From NCBI GenBank assembly GCA_900111695.1, contig FOHD01000009.1, positions 1-64,000 on the forward strand: 64,000 bases of DNA. The letters run 5' to 3'. The first letter of the stretch is position 1. Every line of letters begins with the position of its first letter. The stretch is from Olsenella sp. KH3B4. Its GTDB lineage: Bacteria; Actinomycetota; Coriobacteriia; Coriobacteriales; Atopobiaceae. This document shows positions 15,479 to 23,756 of the stretch, piece by piece. The position numbers were made by a program, and so were the translations under genes. The notes beneath the pieces are model-generated. The model did not search any database, had not been told where the DNA came from, and saw only the letters and a list, made by a program, of their open reading frames with translations.

Positions 15479-15654
15479 CAAGAGCATTTGTATGAGAATT
15501 GCTGCGGCAGGCTTTGCGGAGCGGCGAACATGTGGGGCATTACCGTGGCGGCGTACGTTTGGAGCGGTATCCCCTGGTTTCCAGTCGTACTATGAGATGT
15601 CGCCTGGCCGACGCTTCCCGTCGGCTGGCCCCAACAACGAGGGAAGGATGAGAC

Positions 15655-16098
15655 ATGATTGCTTTGGGCTGTGACCACGGTGGTTTCGAGCTCCTCCAGG
15701 AGGTTAAGGCGCACCTGGACAAGCTTGGTTTTCAGTACAAGGACTTTGGCACCTACAGCACCGAATCCGTTGACTACCCGGACTATGCCGCCAAGGTTGC
15801 GCGCGCGGTTCAGAGCGGCGAATGCGACCGCGGCATCATCATCTGCGGTACCGGCATTGGCGTCTCCATCGTTGCCAACAAGTTCAAGGGCATCCGCGCG
15901 GCGCTGTGCGGCGATTGCTTCTCGGCGGAGGCCACGCGCCAGCACAATGACGCCAACATCCTCACGATGGGCGCGCGCGTGACCGGCCCTGGCCTTGCGC
16001 TCAAGATTGTGGACACGTTCCTCGATACGCCGTTCAGCGGCGATGAGCGCCACGTCCGTCGTATTGCGAAGATCTCCGCAATCGAGGACGAGCAGTAA
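15655..16098 (+). CDS. rpiB: Ribose-5-phosphate isomerase B
   Basis: A 147-residue RpiB/LacAB-family isomerase. It starts MIALGCDHGGFELLQEVKAH (Asp/His of the substrate site) and contains GIIICGTGIGVSIVANKFKG with the catalytic Cys of true RpiB, then HNDANILTMGARV. It interconverts ribulose-5-phosphate and ribose-5-phosphate in the non-oxidative pentose phosphate pathway. GAGGGAAGGATGAGAC precedes ATG 15655. It is monocistronic as far as can be seen. Substrate preference for allose-6-phosphate cannot be excluded, but the CGTGIG motif favours ribose phosphate. Confidence 0.92.
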   Translation: MIALGCDHGGFELLQEVKAHLDKLGFQYKDFGTYSTESVDYPDYAAKVARAVQSGECDRGIIICGTGIGVSIVANKFKGIRAALCGDCFSAEATRQHNDANILTMGARVTGPGLALKIVDTFLDTPFSGDERHVRRIAKISAIEDEQ

Positions 16099-16206
16099 AG
16101 CGTTGACATGTGGCGCCGTCGGCTAGGGCCGGCGGCGCCACTGGGTGATGCCTGGAGCTTTGCGGTGTTTCTCAGCGAGGACCTGCTTGCGTCTGCGGCA
16201 AGAGGG

Positions 16207-16710
16207 CTATCGTGCCGCCTGTTCCGCGGCATTGCCTGCGGCCTCGCGCTTCTCGCCAAACAGGGCGCCAAAGACCCCGCGCACGATTGGCCCCGCGACA
16301 AAGAACTGCCAGAAGAACGCCATGGGCAGGTTGAGGATGGTAGTCTGGATCCACGTCGCGAGAATGTTGACGTTGGCCGGGCGCTTGATGATCAGCGTGG
16401 CAGCGAGGCTCATGAGCGGGCACATAAGCTGGACGCTGAGCGCGGAGATCGCGGCGACCATCGCAAAGGGCGTCTGGGGACGCGGGCCAACTAGCTTTGC
16501 CGCATGACGTGACGCAATGGGGGAGACCACGAGCATGTCGAGAAGAAATGCGATTGGTCCCATAAAGGCAAGCTCGGGCAGGGCCTCGACAAAGACGAAG
16601 TTGGATAGGCCGCCGACCTCGAGCGTGATGTTGTAGCAGATCATCCCATACACCATGACAAGAACCATCATGAGGGTGAAGATAGCAGTCTGGATGCGGT
16701 TTTTCGGCAT
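16207..16710 (-). CDS. DUF2798-family membrane protein
   Basis: A 167-residue protein with four predicted membrane segments (TAIFTLMMVLVMVYGMICYN, PIAFLLDMLVVSPIA, FAMVAAISALSVQLMCPLMS, PMAFFWQFFVAGPIVRGVF) and the DUF2798 signatures. The start MPKNRIQTAIF at ATG 16710 has GGGAGGT upstream. A paralog with the same MPKNK opening lies at 25202-25771. Function is unknown; the family is small and restricted mostly to Gram-positive anaerobes. The C-terminus is charged and cytoplasmic. Confidence 0.82.
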   Translation of the reverse strand: MPKNRIQTAIFTLMMVLVMVYGMICYNITLEVGGLSNFVFVEALPELAFMGPIAFLLDMLVVSPIASRHAAKLVGPRPQTPFAMVAAISALSVQLMCPLMSLAATLIIKRPANVNILATWIQTTILNLPMAFFWQFFVAGPIVRGVFGALFGEKREAAGNAAEQAAR

Positions 16711-17080
16711 GTAAACCTCCCGGGTTGATGCAGTGTTGTTCGTTATCACCGGGAGGGTGTGCGTTTCCAAGGATACCTGCAATGAGTTGTGTCCCCAAAA
16801 CCCTAGCATGTCTCGCGCCCTGCCAAGGGGGCGCGGCTTGCGACGCGGACAAACTCTTCATAGGTTTTGTTGGGTGTCGGCGGCGGGGGAGGCGGCGTTG
16901 TTGCGCCGCGGTTGGCGCCGCAGCGACGGTTTCGTACGGAGTTGCTGCTGGAACTGGCCCCGTGGCGCCGGGGCGGCGCCACAGTAGCGATTTCCGCAAT
17001 CCCGTCGGGACCCACTCGCGGGAAGGCAAAGGCGAGAATCCCGGACGCTTAACCCGCACTATGATGCTTGCTAGAAGCGC
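16711..17080. other. Intergenic region without a recognizable gene
   Basis: This 370-base stretch between the divergent DUF2798 gene and the kinase-like gene is G+C-rich with low-complexity GGCGGC runs. It contains a 36-base segment (16934-16969) that recurs with 6 mismatches at 57963-57998. Promoters for both flanking genes should lie here, but no confident -35/-10 pair is visible. Confidence 0.5.
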
Positions 17081-17944
17081 GTGGAGATGCGTACGGTGCT
17101 GGGGGCGGTTCGGACGTTCGATACCTTTGAGAAGAGAGACGAGAACCCGCGGGCAGACCTTACGGGCGAGGCGGCCGGCCTGCGCTGGCTTGGCGAGGCT
17201 GAGAAGGACGGCGGCCTTGTGTGCTCGCGCGTTGTGGAGGCAGGCGCTCATCGCCTGCTTGAGGAGCGCATCGAGGAGGGCGCACCCACGCGCGAGAAGG
17301 CCCGTCTCGCCGGTGCCGCTCTCGCACGCACGCATGCTGCCGGAGCGTCGTGGTATGGGTGCCCGCCGCCGGACTGGAATGGCGACGGCTACGCAATTGG
17401 CCGCTCCCTCACGCCCGTGGTGCCTGCCGAGCCAACTGAAGCCACCAAGGGCTGGGGCGCCGTGTGCGCCACGTCGCGCGTGATGCCTCACCTGCGCACG
17501 ATTCGCAATGACGGCCTGGTAGACGCTTCGGAGGCACGTCTTCTTACCCACGTGGCCGATCGCATGGCGGCAGGGGACTTCGACTCTCCGGAACCGTCGC
17601 TTGTCCATAGCAAAGGGCATCGCTGCTCGCGCATTCACGGTGACCTCTGGGCCGGCAATCTCCTCTGGGCCGCCGAAGGCTCCCGTGCCGCCGCCACTGG
17701 CGCCGCGCTTATCGACCCCATGGCGTCGGGCGGCCACGCCGAGACCGACCTCGCCATGCTCCAGCTCTTTGGCTGTGTGTACCTGGACGACCTTCTCGCC
17801 GCCTACAACGAGGTGTCGCCGCTGGCAGACGGATGGCGTGATCGCGTGGGCATACACCAGCTGGTTCCGGTGCTTCTGCATTGCGTGCTCTTTGGCGAGA
17901 GCTACGTGGGCCTCGCGCTTTCCATCGCCCGCCGCTACGCGTGA
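17081..17944 (+). CDS. Fructosamine kinase / aminoglycoside phosphotransferase-like protein
   Basis: A 287-residue protein with a truncated-looking kinase N-lobe (FEKRDE, TGEAAGLRWLGEAE) and a C-lobe carrying the catalytic loop IHGDLWAGNLLW and the metal-binding ALIDPMASGGHAETDLAMLQ. These fit the fructosamine-3-kinase/FN3K-related-protein family, which phosphorylates protein-bound ketoamines and may repair glycation. The GTG at 17081 or ATG at 17087 could initiate; neither has a strong ribosome site. It stands alone. Confidence 0.8.
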   Translation: MEMRTVLGAVRTFDTFEKRDENPRADLTGEAAGLRWLGEAEKDGGLVCSRVVEAGAHRLLEERIEEGAPTREKARLAGAALARTHAAGASWYGCPPPDWNGDGYAIGRSLTPVVPAEPTEATKGWGAVCATSRVMPHLRTIRNDGLVDASEARLLTHVADRMAAGDFDSPEPSLVHSKGHRCSRIHGDLWAGNLLWAAEGSRAAATGAALIDPMASGGHAETDLAMLQLFGCVYLDDLLAAYNEVSPLADGWRDRVGIHQLVPVLLHCVLFGESYVGLALSIARRYA

Positions 17945-18206
17945 CGCTGGCGCTGCGGGCCCGGCTCGCATGGGACCGCTGTGCTCGTGGTAGCGTGGGC
18001 TATCCGCCGGCGATGCATCGATGCCTGCCACTATGGCTCAATCGGCGTCTCGGCCATGAGGACTTTGGACGAAGGGACAAGACAATGGCGAGAGAAACGT
18101 CTGCAATCTCATGCGGCACCTCGTCAAGCCGCTGCGCCTCCCACCGGGACAACCGTGTAGAAGGCACACTGTCCATGGCAGGCTGCGGCGCTGAGAAGGA
18201 GCCCGC

Positions 18207-18641
18207 ATGATGGACACCCCAGTTGTCGCCTTTGTCTGCACGCACAACGCCTGTCGCAGCCAGATGGCGCAGGCGCTGGCCCAGACCCTTATGCCCGGGA
18301 CGGCCACGTTCCTCTCGGCGGGAACCAGCCCGGCGGAGCGCGTTGACGCGGGCGCTCTGGAGGAGCTCTCTCGTCGTGGGGTCGCGGCGCAGGTCATCGA
18401 CTCCCTGCGCCCCAAAACCCTCGCGGAGCTGCCCCCTCGCGTTGACTGGCTGGTGACCATGGGCTGCGGCGTCGCGTGTCCCTCGCTTCCGTGTGTGCAC
18501 CGTGAGGACTGGGGGCTTGTCGACCCAATGGGTGGACCCAAGGACGGATACGAGGTCTGCGCCCAAGACATCCTTGGTCACCTTGCCGATCTCCGTGCGA
18601 GAATGGATGCCGAGAGATCTGGTTGCGGTGCCGGCGAGTAG
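18207..18641 (+). CDS. Low-molecular-weight phosphatase / arsenate reductase ArsC-like protein
   Basis: A 144-residue protein with the N-terminal phosphate loop VCTHNACRSQMAQAL (Cx5R: C12 to R18) of the LMW protein tyrosine phosphatase/thioredoxin-linked arsenate reductase fold. Further cysteines at TMGCGVACPSLPC correspond to the redox relay of ArsC enzymes of the pI258 type, and LVDPMGGP takes the place of the general-acid D-P motif. Arsenate reduction is therefore more likely than phosphotyrosine hydrolysis. AAGGAG lies 6 bases before ATG 18207. No arsenite pump or ArsR gene is adjacent. Confidence 0.82.
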   Translation: MMDTPVVAFVCTHNACRSQMAQALAQTLMPGTATFLSAGTSPAERVDAGALEELSRRGVAAQVIDSLRPKTLAELPPRVDWLVTMGCGVACPSLPCVHREDWGLVDPMGGPKDGYEVCAQDILGHLADLRARMDAERSGCGAGE

Positions 18642-18662
18642 TCTCGTCTCGGCCTTCTCGCC

Positions 18663-19310
18663 CTACTCGGCACCCTCGGAGCGCACGGCGTTCCTTATTG
18701 CGGGAACCGCGCGCTTTGCCACCAAGAACGCCAGCGCAACGGCAATGACTCCAATCACGACGAGGGTCATCACGTCGATGGCCTGCGTGGCGTTGGCCGA
18801 GGCGCTCTCCCAGGCCGACCCTGCGGCGTACCCAAGCGTGCAGAGCACGGTGTTCCATGAAAGCGAGCCTAGGAAGGTGTAGGCCGAGAAGCGCGCAACG
18901 CCCATGCCGGAGGTGCCGGCGGGAATTGAGATGAGGCTGCGCACCACGGGAATGCAGCGGCATACCAGCACGCTTGCCTGCCCGTGCTTCCTGAACCACC
19001 CAATGGCGCTCGATACGTCTGCGGGCTCAAAGCCAAGCATGCGCAGGGGTTTGGTGCCCATGAGGCGCTCAAGGCGCTCCTGGCTAAGGACTCGACCAAT
19101 GCCGTACAGGACGTATGCCCCCAGGAGCGAGCCAATGGTCGCCGCGAGTATGGTCGCAGGAAGCCAGAGCGACCCGATGCTCGACATGAAGCCGGCCGCT
19201 GGCAGGATAGCCTCGCTGGGTATGGGCGGGAAGACATTCTCGAGAAAGATGAGCGCAGAGAGGGCAAGGTAGCCGTACTGCGCGACAAAAGACAGGACGA
19301 AGCCTTGCAT
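18663..19310 (-). CDS. DedA-family membrane protein
   Basis: A 215-residue integral membrane protein with the DedA/SNARE-associated signatures IFLENVFPPIPSEAILPAAG and GRVLSQERLERLMG, then the basic RCIPVVRSLISIPAGTSGMG motif. The first re-entrant region carries the conserved Glu and Pro residues. DedA proteins support membrane homeostasis and undecaprenyl-phosphate or phosphatidylethanolamine flipping in characterized members. It lies downstream of, and on the same strand as, the response regulator/kinase pair, with a 122-base gap, so coregulation is possible but not certain. Confidence 0.9.
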   Translation of the reverse strand: MQGFVLSFVAQYGYLALSALIFLENVFPPIPSEAILPAAGFMSSIGSLWLPATILAATIGSLLGAYVLYGIGRVLSQERLERLMGTKPLRMLGFEPADVSSAIGWFRKHGQASVLVCRCIPVVRSLISIPAGTSGMGVARFSAYTFLGSLSWNTVLCTLGYAAGSAWESASANATQAIDVMTLVVIGVIAVALAFLVAKRAVPAIRNAVRSEGAE

Positions 19311-19432
19311 GGTCGCTCCTTAGCGTAGTGCCGCGACGGCACCTCGTGGCGTATTGGCGGTGACACATGCTAAGGAAGCGGGCTAAACGCCCCGGCACGC
19401 CAAGATAAACGCTGGCTAAACGCGGAGGCGGT

Positions 19433-20155
19433 CTACGCGTTGGCATTAGAGTGCAGGATGTAGCCAGCGCCGCGCACGGTTTGGATGAGCGTCGGGTTCG
19501 CCGGGTCGCGCTCGAGCTTCTCGCGCAGCCTGTTCACGTGGACCGTGACCGTAGAACCATCGCCCACGGCGTCCTCGCCCCATACGCGCTGGTAGATGGC
19601 CTGCCGGCTAAATACGGTGTCCGGCCTCTGTGCGAGGAACAGCAGCAGCTCGTACTCGCGGTTGGTGAGCGCAACCTCGCTGTCCGCCACGCGCACGGCG
19701 TGCGAAGCCGGGCAGATGCACACATCGCCAAACACAATGTCGTCTGCCTGGGGTTCGTTTGCGTTGGCGGTTGCCACGGCCGCGCCTATCGCGCGCTCGG
19801 TGCTGGCGAGGCACGCCTTCACGCGCGCCACGAGCACGCTTGGCGAGAAGGGCTTGGTCACGTAGTCGTTGGCGCCGGTTCCAAGGCCGCGAATCACGTC
19901 GATGTCCTCGCTGCGCGCGGTCACCATGATGATGGGGACGCCAGAGCGCTCGCGGATTGACCGACACACGGAAAGACCGTCCTCGCCAGGCAGCATGAGG
20001 TCGAGTATGACCAGGTCAAAGCCACCGCCACATGCAAGCGAGAGGCCTCGGCGGCCGTCTGGGGCAATCGCGGTGTCAAAGCCGCTTGCTTCGAGGTAGT
20101 CACGCTCGAGTTCGGCGATGTCCTTGTCGTCCTCAACAATCAAGATCTTGCTCAT
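19433..20155 (-). CDS. OmpR/PhoB-family response regulator
   Basis: A 240-residue protein with an N-terminal receiver (ILIVEDDKDIAELERDYLE, phosphoacceptor in DLVILDLMLPGEDG, conserved Lys in YVTKPFSP) and a C-terminal winged helix (LTNREYELLLFLAQRPDTVF, STVTVHVNRLREKL). Its ATG overlaps the stop of nothing upstream; the kinase gene 20152-21642 begins the operon and its stop overlaps this start by 4 bases (ATGA). The pair is a canonical two-component system. The DedA gene downstream and the flavin-reductase gene divergent from the kinase are possible targets (inference). Confidence 0.93.
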   Translation of the reverse strand: MSKILIVEDDKDIAELERDYLEASGFDTAIAPDGRRGLSLACGGGFDLVILDLMLPGEDGLSVCRSIRERSGVPIIMVTARSEDIDVIRGLGTGANDYVTKPFSPSVLVARVKACLASTERAIGAAVATANANEPQADDIVFGDVCICPASHAVRVADSEVALTNREYELLLFLAQRPDTVFSRQAIYQRVWGEDAVGDGSTVTVHVNRLREKLERDPANPTLIQTVRGAGYILHSNANA

Positions 20156-21642
20156 GCAGGAGCCTCCTCCGTGCCGGACCTCATGGCGGGCGCGTCAGTC
20201 GCACGCAGCGTGAGAGTTATGCGCAGCCCGTGCGGCACGACGTTCTCTGCCGTGGCATCTCCGCCCATCGCCCGCATGGCGCGCTGGACAATGGCCAGGC
20301 CAAGGCCGCTGCCACCGGACGCTGCCGTGCGCGACGGGTCGGTGCGGTAGAACACGTCAAAGATGCGTCCGAGTGCCTCCGCGGGCACGCCGGGGCCGTT
20401 GTCGGCTATGACAACCCGCACACGGCTTCCCTTCGTGGTGGTGTCCGTGCGGACCAAGACTGCAGCGCCAGGTGCGTGGCGCGAAACGTTGAGCAGCACG
20501 TTTGACAGCGCCTGCCGCAGGAGACGCTCGTCTGCGAGCACCGTTGCGGGGGTCAGGTCCACCTGGGAGAACGTGTTGCCCGTGCGCTCAAGCTCTGGCG
20601 CAAGGTCGCTTAGGACGCCTTGCAGGAACGTGTCCACACGCACGGGGTGCTCCTCGTGCGGAAAGTCCCCAAGGTCAAGCTTGGAGAACGTGAACAGCTC
20701 GGATACCAGGCCGTCCATTTCCTCGGCCTTGGCGGCAATGCGCGTGGCGTAGCGTTCGCGCATCTGGGGCGTCGTGGTAATGCCGTCCATCAGCCCCTCG
20801 GCGTAGCCGCGGATTGAGGTGAGCGGGGAGCGCAGGTCGTGCGATATGCACGCGATGAGCTCCTGGCGGCTCCGCTGGTCGCGCTGCTGTCGCTCCTCGG
20901 ATGCCTGGAGCTGGGCGGCCATGCGGTCGAACGAGTCCGCAATGGGTCGGAACTCGTCGTCGCGTTCGTAGCGAATGCGGTAGGAGAGGTTGCCGGCGGA
21001 GAGCTGCCGGACGCCTTCCTCAAGGTGCCCAAGCGACCACTCGATGCGGTCGAACACGTAGCGGTGGCAGAAGCGATTCACGAGAAGGACCGAGACTGCG
21101 GCGGTGAGCGCCAGGATGAAGGCGCTGGCTGCGGCCATGTGCTTGATAGTGCCGTCTGCGACCTCGGTGAGCGAGCCAAACACGGCGACATGGTAGCTCG
21201 CCGTGTCGTCACCGGAGGCCTCTTCCTTGAGGAACGCCATGCGCTCGCCCGAGCGCATCGTGATGGGGCTCTCGCCCGTGGCGCTGGCGGCAAGCGCGAG
21301 CGAGAGATCCGCTCCCGTGACGCCGCTGGTGGAGAAGACCGTGCGTCCGTCCTCAATGACGGCGAGGTCAAGGCCCTGCCCCTGGAGGAGGGAGGTGACG
21401 CCGTCAAACGAGGCTGACGCCGGCAAGGTGTCGCCCACGGTGTTCTCGACAAGCTCCGCCGCCGTGGTGGCGGCCCAGTAGAAGTCGCTTTCGCTGTCGA
21501 GCCCCAGGCCCTTGTGGCTGGCAGTGTTGAGCATCACGACGAGACACGCCACGCCAACGAGTGCCGTCACAACAACTGGCACCACGACCATGATCACGTT
21601 GGAGACTAGGAGCCTGTGGCGGATGGTCTGCCTCGACGTCAT
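20152..21642 (-). CDS. Two-component sensor histidine kinase (HisKA type)
   Basis: A 496-residue kinase with TM1 at about 9-36, an extracytoplasmic sensor region, TM2 near 185-205, HAMP, and the HisKA box LIACISHDLRSPLTSIRGYA. The HATPase domain carries the N box NVLLNVSRHA, DNGPGVP and GGSGLGLAIV. ATG 21642 has GAGAGGAACG upstream; homology begins here. It is cotranscribed with its response regulator through an ATGA overlap. The sensor domain is not recognizable, so the signal is unknown. Confidence 0.92.
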   Translation of the reverse strand: MTSRQTIRHRLLVSNVIMVVVPVVVTALVGVACLVVMLNTASHKGLGLDSESDFYWAATTAAELVENTVGDTLPASASFDGVTSLLQGQGLDLAVIEDGRTVFSTSGVTGADLSLALAASATGESPITMRSGERMAFLKEEASGDDTASYHVAVFGSLTEVADGTIKHMAAASAFILALTAAVSVLLVNRFCHRYVFDRIEWSLGHLEEGVRQLSAGNLSYRIRYERDDEFRPIADSFDRMAAQLQASEERQQRDQRSRQELIACISHDLRSPLTSIRGYAEGLMDGITTTPQMRERYATRIAAKAEEMDGLVSELFTFSKLDLGDFPHEEHPVRVDTFLQGVLSDLAPELERTGNTFSQVDLTPATVLADERLLRQALSNVLLNVSRHAPGAAVLVRTDTTTKGSRVRVVIADNGPGVPAEALGRIFDVFYRTDPSRTAASGGSGLGLAIVQRAMRAMGGDATAENVVPHGLRITLTLRATDAPAMRSGTEEAPA

Positions 21643-21851
21643 TGCTGCGCGTTCCTCTCGTCTTTGCCGTCGGGGGCGGGGATGCTGCTCCGGTATTGGT
21701 GCATCGAAGGCCGGGCGGCGCTTGCCTCCAAATATGCACTGTAGCCTGCGCTGTTGCAAGGAGCCAAGGCGCGGCGCCGGGGTATAACCGTGGCAGTTCC
21801 AATCTGTCCCCAGGCGCCTTGCCGCGGGACCTACCAAAGGGGAGTGATCTG

Positions 21852-22385
21852 ATGGGCGAGAAGATCGATGTGCTAGAGCACGCAGGCGAAATCCTGCCTG
21901 CCGTCAACAGGGGCGTGCTGCTCACCAGCGCGGCACACGGGAAGGTCAATACCATGACCATCTCGTGGGGTACGCTGGGCGTGGAGTGGGCGCGTCCGGT
22001 GTTTGTCACCTTTGTGCGCGAGGGCCGCTTTACCCGTACGCTGCTGGACGAGACGGGCGAGTTCACCATTGGCGTGCCGGGAGAGGGCTTTGACCGTAGG
22101 ATTCTTGCCCGCGCTGGAAGCATTACTGGTCGCGACATCGATAAGATTGCCGAGCTGGGGCTGCACACGGTGGAGCCCCAGGTTGTGTCCGTGCCAGCGA
22201 TTGCGGAGACCGCCCTTACCCTTGAGTGCCGTGTCGTGCATCGCCAGCTCCAGGACCGCAACGCCCTGCCGGCGGACATCCTCGCGCGCTTCTATCCAGA
22301 GGACGTGCCGAGTACCAACTGCGATTCCAACCGCGACATGCACATCGCCTACTACGGCGAGGTTGTGGCTGCGTACACGATGTAG
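21852..22385 (+). CDS. Flavin reductase-like FMN-binding protein
   Basis: A 177-residue protein with the split-barrel pattern of the flavin reductase/flavoredoxin family: VLLTSAAHGKVNTMTISWGT near the N-terminus, RPVFVTFVREGRFT, and DETGEFTIGVPGEGFD. It likely binds FMN and transfers electrons to an unknown acceptor. AAAGGGGAGTG precedes ATG 21852. It is divergent from the histidine kinase and convergent with yhbY. Confidence 0.85.
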   Translation: MGEKIDVLEHAGEILPAVNRGVLLTSAAHGKVNTMTISWGTLGVEWARPVFVTFVREGRFTRTLLDETGEFTIGVPGEGFDRRILARAGSITGRDIDKIAELGLHTVEPQVVSVPAIAETALTLECRVVHRQLQDRNALPADILARFYPEDVPSTNCDSNRDMHIAYYGEVVAAYTM

Positions 22386-22421
22386 GCCTGCGAGAGGCCG
22401 CGTCGATGGCCGCTCTTGCTC

Positions 22422-22721
22422 CTACACCAGCTGGATGTGCTCGATGTCCTCGCGCTGAGAGGTGCGATAGAGCACGAACTTGTGGCCGATTACCTGGACC
22501 ACCTGGGCGTGCGTGGGGCGGGCGAGCGCGGTTGCCGCCTCGCGGGTATCCATGCCCGAAGTGCCCTGAACCGAGCACTTGACCAGCTCGTTTGCCTCAA
22601 GAGCGGAGTCGGTCTGGCGCACAACGGCGTCCGTGATGCCGGCCTTGCCAACGCCGATGGTCGCCTCGAGTCGGTTGGCCATGCTGCGGAGCTGGCGGAT
22701 CTGACGGCCGGTGAGTTCCAT
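22422..22721 (-). CDS. yhbY: YhbY-family (CRM-domain) RNA-binding protein
   Basis: A 99-residue single CRM domain: LTGRQIRQLRSMANRLEATI at the start, then GVGKAGITDAVVRQTDSALE and ELVKCSVQG. The family's GxxG loop is seen as VGKAG. YhbY binds pre-50S ribosomal particles in E. coli. A TAGGAGGAAC-type ribosome site precedes ATG 22721. The gene stands alone, convergent with the flavin-reductase gene. Confidence 0.92.
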   Translation of the reverse strand: MELTGRQIRQLRSMANRLEATIGVGKAGITDAVVRQTDSALEANELVKCSVQGTSGMDTREAATALARPTHAQVVQVIGHKFVLYRTSQREDIEHIQLV

Positions 22722-22862
22722 AGTTCCTCCTGTGTTGAAGCGTAGAGCTTCGGAATGCGGGGTTATCGCTGGTAATAACGATACGGCAGGTTACCACGCA
22801 AGGACATCGCCGTGCCGCTTCAGCGCGTTTCCCCTCGAAGCGTGCACGTTGAATTGCTGCGG

Positions 22863-23315
22863 CTATGCTGTCCCGCTCGTCTCGTCGTGAGCTGCATCCC
22901 ATAGGCGGCGGCCGTCTTGGGGGAGGTCCTCGGGCAGGTTGGCTGCAAAATCCTCGTTGCCCTGCTCGCATGCATGGTTGTAGTACCAGCACTTCCAGCT
23001 GAGCATTGCGCGCGTGCGTTCCAGCTCGGCGATCTTTTCGTCGACGCCGTGGAGCTGCTCTCGGAAGAGTTCCAGGCGCTCGGCATACGTGCTGGGACCC
23101 TCTTGGCACCAGTCCATGAACTTTTTGATGTCACGAATCTCTAGTCCAGATTGCTTAAGACACTCGATTACGCGCAGTGCTTCCAGCTGATCATCGTCAA
23201 AGCGACGAATTCCCGACGTGCGTGCGAGCCCGGGAAGAAGCCCCATCTTGTCGTAGTAGCGCAGCGTCGAGATGGGGAGGTTGAACATCTGCGACACCTG
23301 GCCGATTGTGTACAT
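22863..23315 (-). CDS. MerR-family regulator (AdhR/NmlR-like)
   Basis: A 150-residue protein with a MerR HTH (MYTIGQVSQMFNLPISTLRY, IRRFDDDQLEALRVIECL), the DIKKFMDWCQEGPSTYAERL segment typical of the AdhR-like subgroup, and a coiled-coil helix (LHGVDEKIAELERTRAML). A Cys in MDWCQEG could sense aldehydes or thiol stress, as C52 does in B. subtilis AdhR, though its position differs. A site 21-44 bases upstream of the start (23336-23359) matches the operator in front of the iron alcohol dehydrogenase at 15399, indicating autoregulation plus control of that enzyme (inference). Confidence 0.85.
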   Translation of the reverse strand: MYTIGQVSQMFNLPISTLRYYDKMGLLPGLARTSGIRRFDDDQLEALRVIECLKQSGLEIRDIKKFMDWCQEGPSTYAERLELFREQLHGVDEKIAELERTRAMLSWKCWYYNHACEQGNEDFAANLPEDLPQDGRRLWDAAHDETSGTA

Positions 23316-23335
23316 GCGGCGCCTCCAATTTATGA

Positions 23336-23359
23336 ACCTAAAGCCAGCTTCATATCATA
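23336..23359 (+). promoter_or_regulatory. Candidate autoregulatory MerR operator
   Basis: ACCTAAAGCCAGCTTCATAT and the next four bases share 18 of 24 positions with the alcohol-dehydrogenase promoter site at 15478-15455. It lies just ahead of the MerR start at 23315. Confidence 0.5.
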
Positions 23360-23445
23360 GAGCGGGTTCTGGATCCCTACAAACCCGCTTCAGGTCATTG
23401 CTAATCGCCCGTGCGGTACGAAAAACGGCCGAACGGGGGACGCGC

Positions 23446-23597
23446 TGCCCAAAATTTGCGGTTGACGGCCCATTTTGGGCGAATCGCCGAGTACGAAGCC
23501 TCTAACTTTTTGCGGAGTCGCAGGTAGCGAAATGGCACCTTCAAAGTGATACTAAGCGGAACCCCGGATTTGGGCCGCCAACCGCAAATTTTGGGCA
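23446..23597. repeat. 152-bp element with 27-bp terminal inverted repeats
   Basis: The left arm 23446-23472 begins TGCCCAAAATTTGCGGTTG. The right arm 23571-23597 is its reverse complement with one mismatch in 27. The 98 bases between them are non-coding and do not form a transposase. The whole can fold into one long hairpin or represent a MITE-like insertion in the 440-base gap between the MerR gene and the aminopeptidase. No target-site duplication is obvious. Confidence 0.65.
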
Positions 23598-23756
23598 GGG
23601 GTGCGTGCAGAAGGCTCCGTTACGAACCCCCTACAAAGCATCCGTACAAGCCAACTGCTGTGATTAGATTCATCTAACTTGCAATCCTGGTGTCGGCGCA
23701 CCTCTACCGAGGGTATCGTTGAAATGCGAATCAAGTTCGACCCGATGGGAGACGCC

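Noticed and set aside
14161..15495. Long plus-strand frame of 444 codons opposite the iron alcohol dehydrogenase
   Set aside because: It has a His/Val/Gly-rich composition typical of the antisense of a high-GC gene and no ribosome site or homology.
16172..18031. 619-codon minus-strand frame overlapping the DUF2798 gene and the fructosamine-kinase-like gene
   Set aside because: The real genes on both strands have better starts, domain matches and codon use. The long frame is a G+C artefact.
22722..22862. Possible riboswitch ahead of yhbY
   Set aside because: Only a weak GATAA-type inverted repeat is visible, with no conserved motif.
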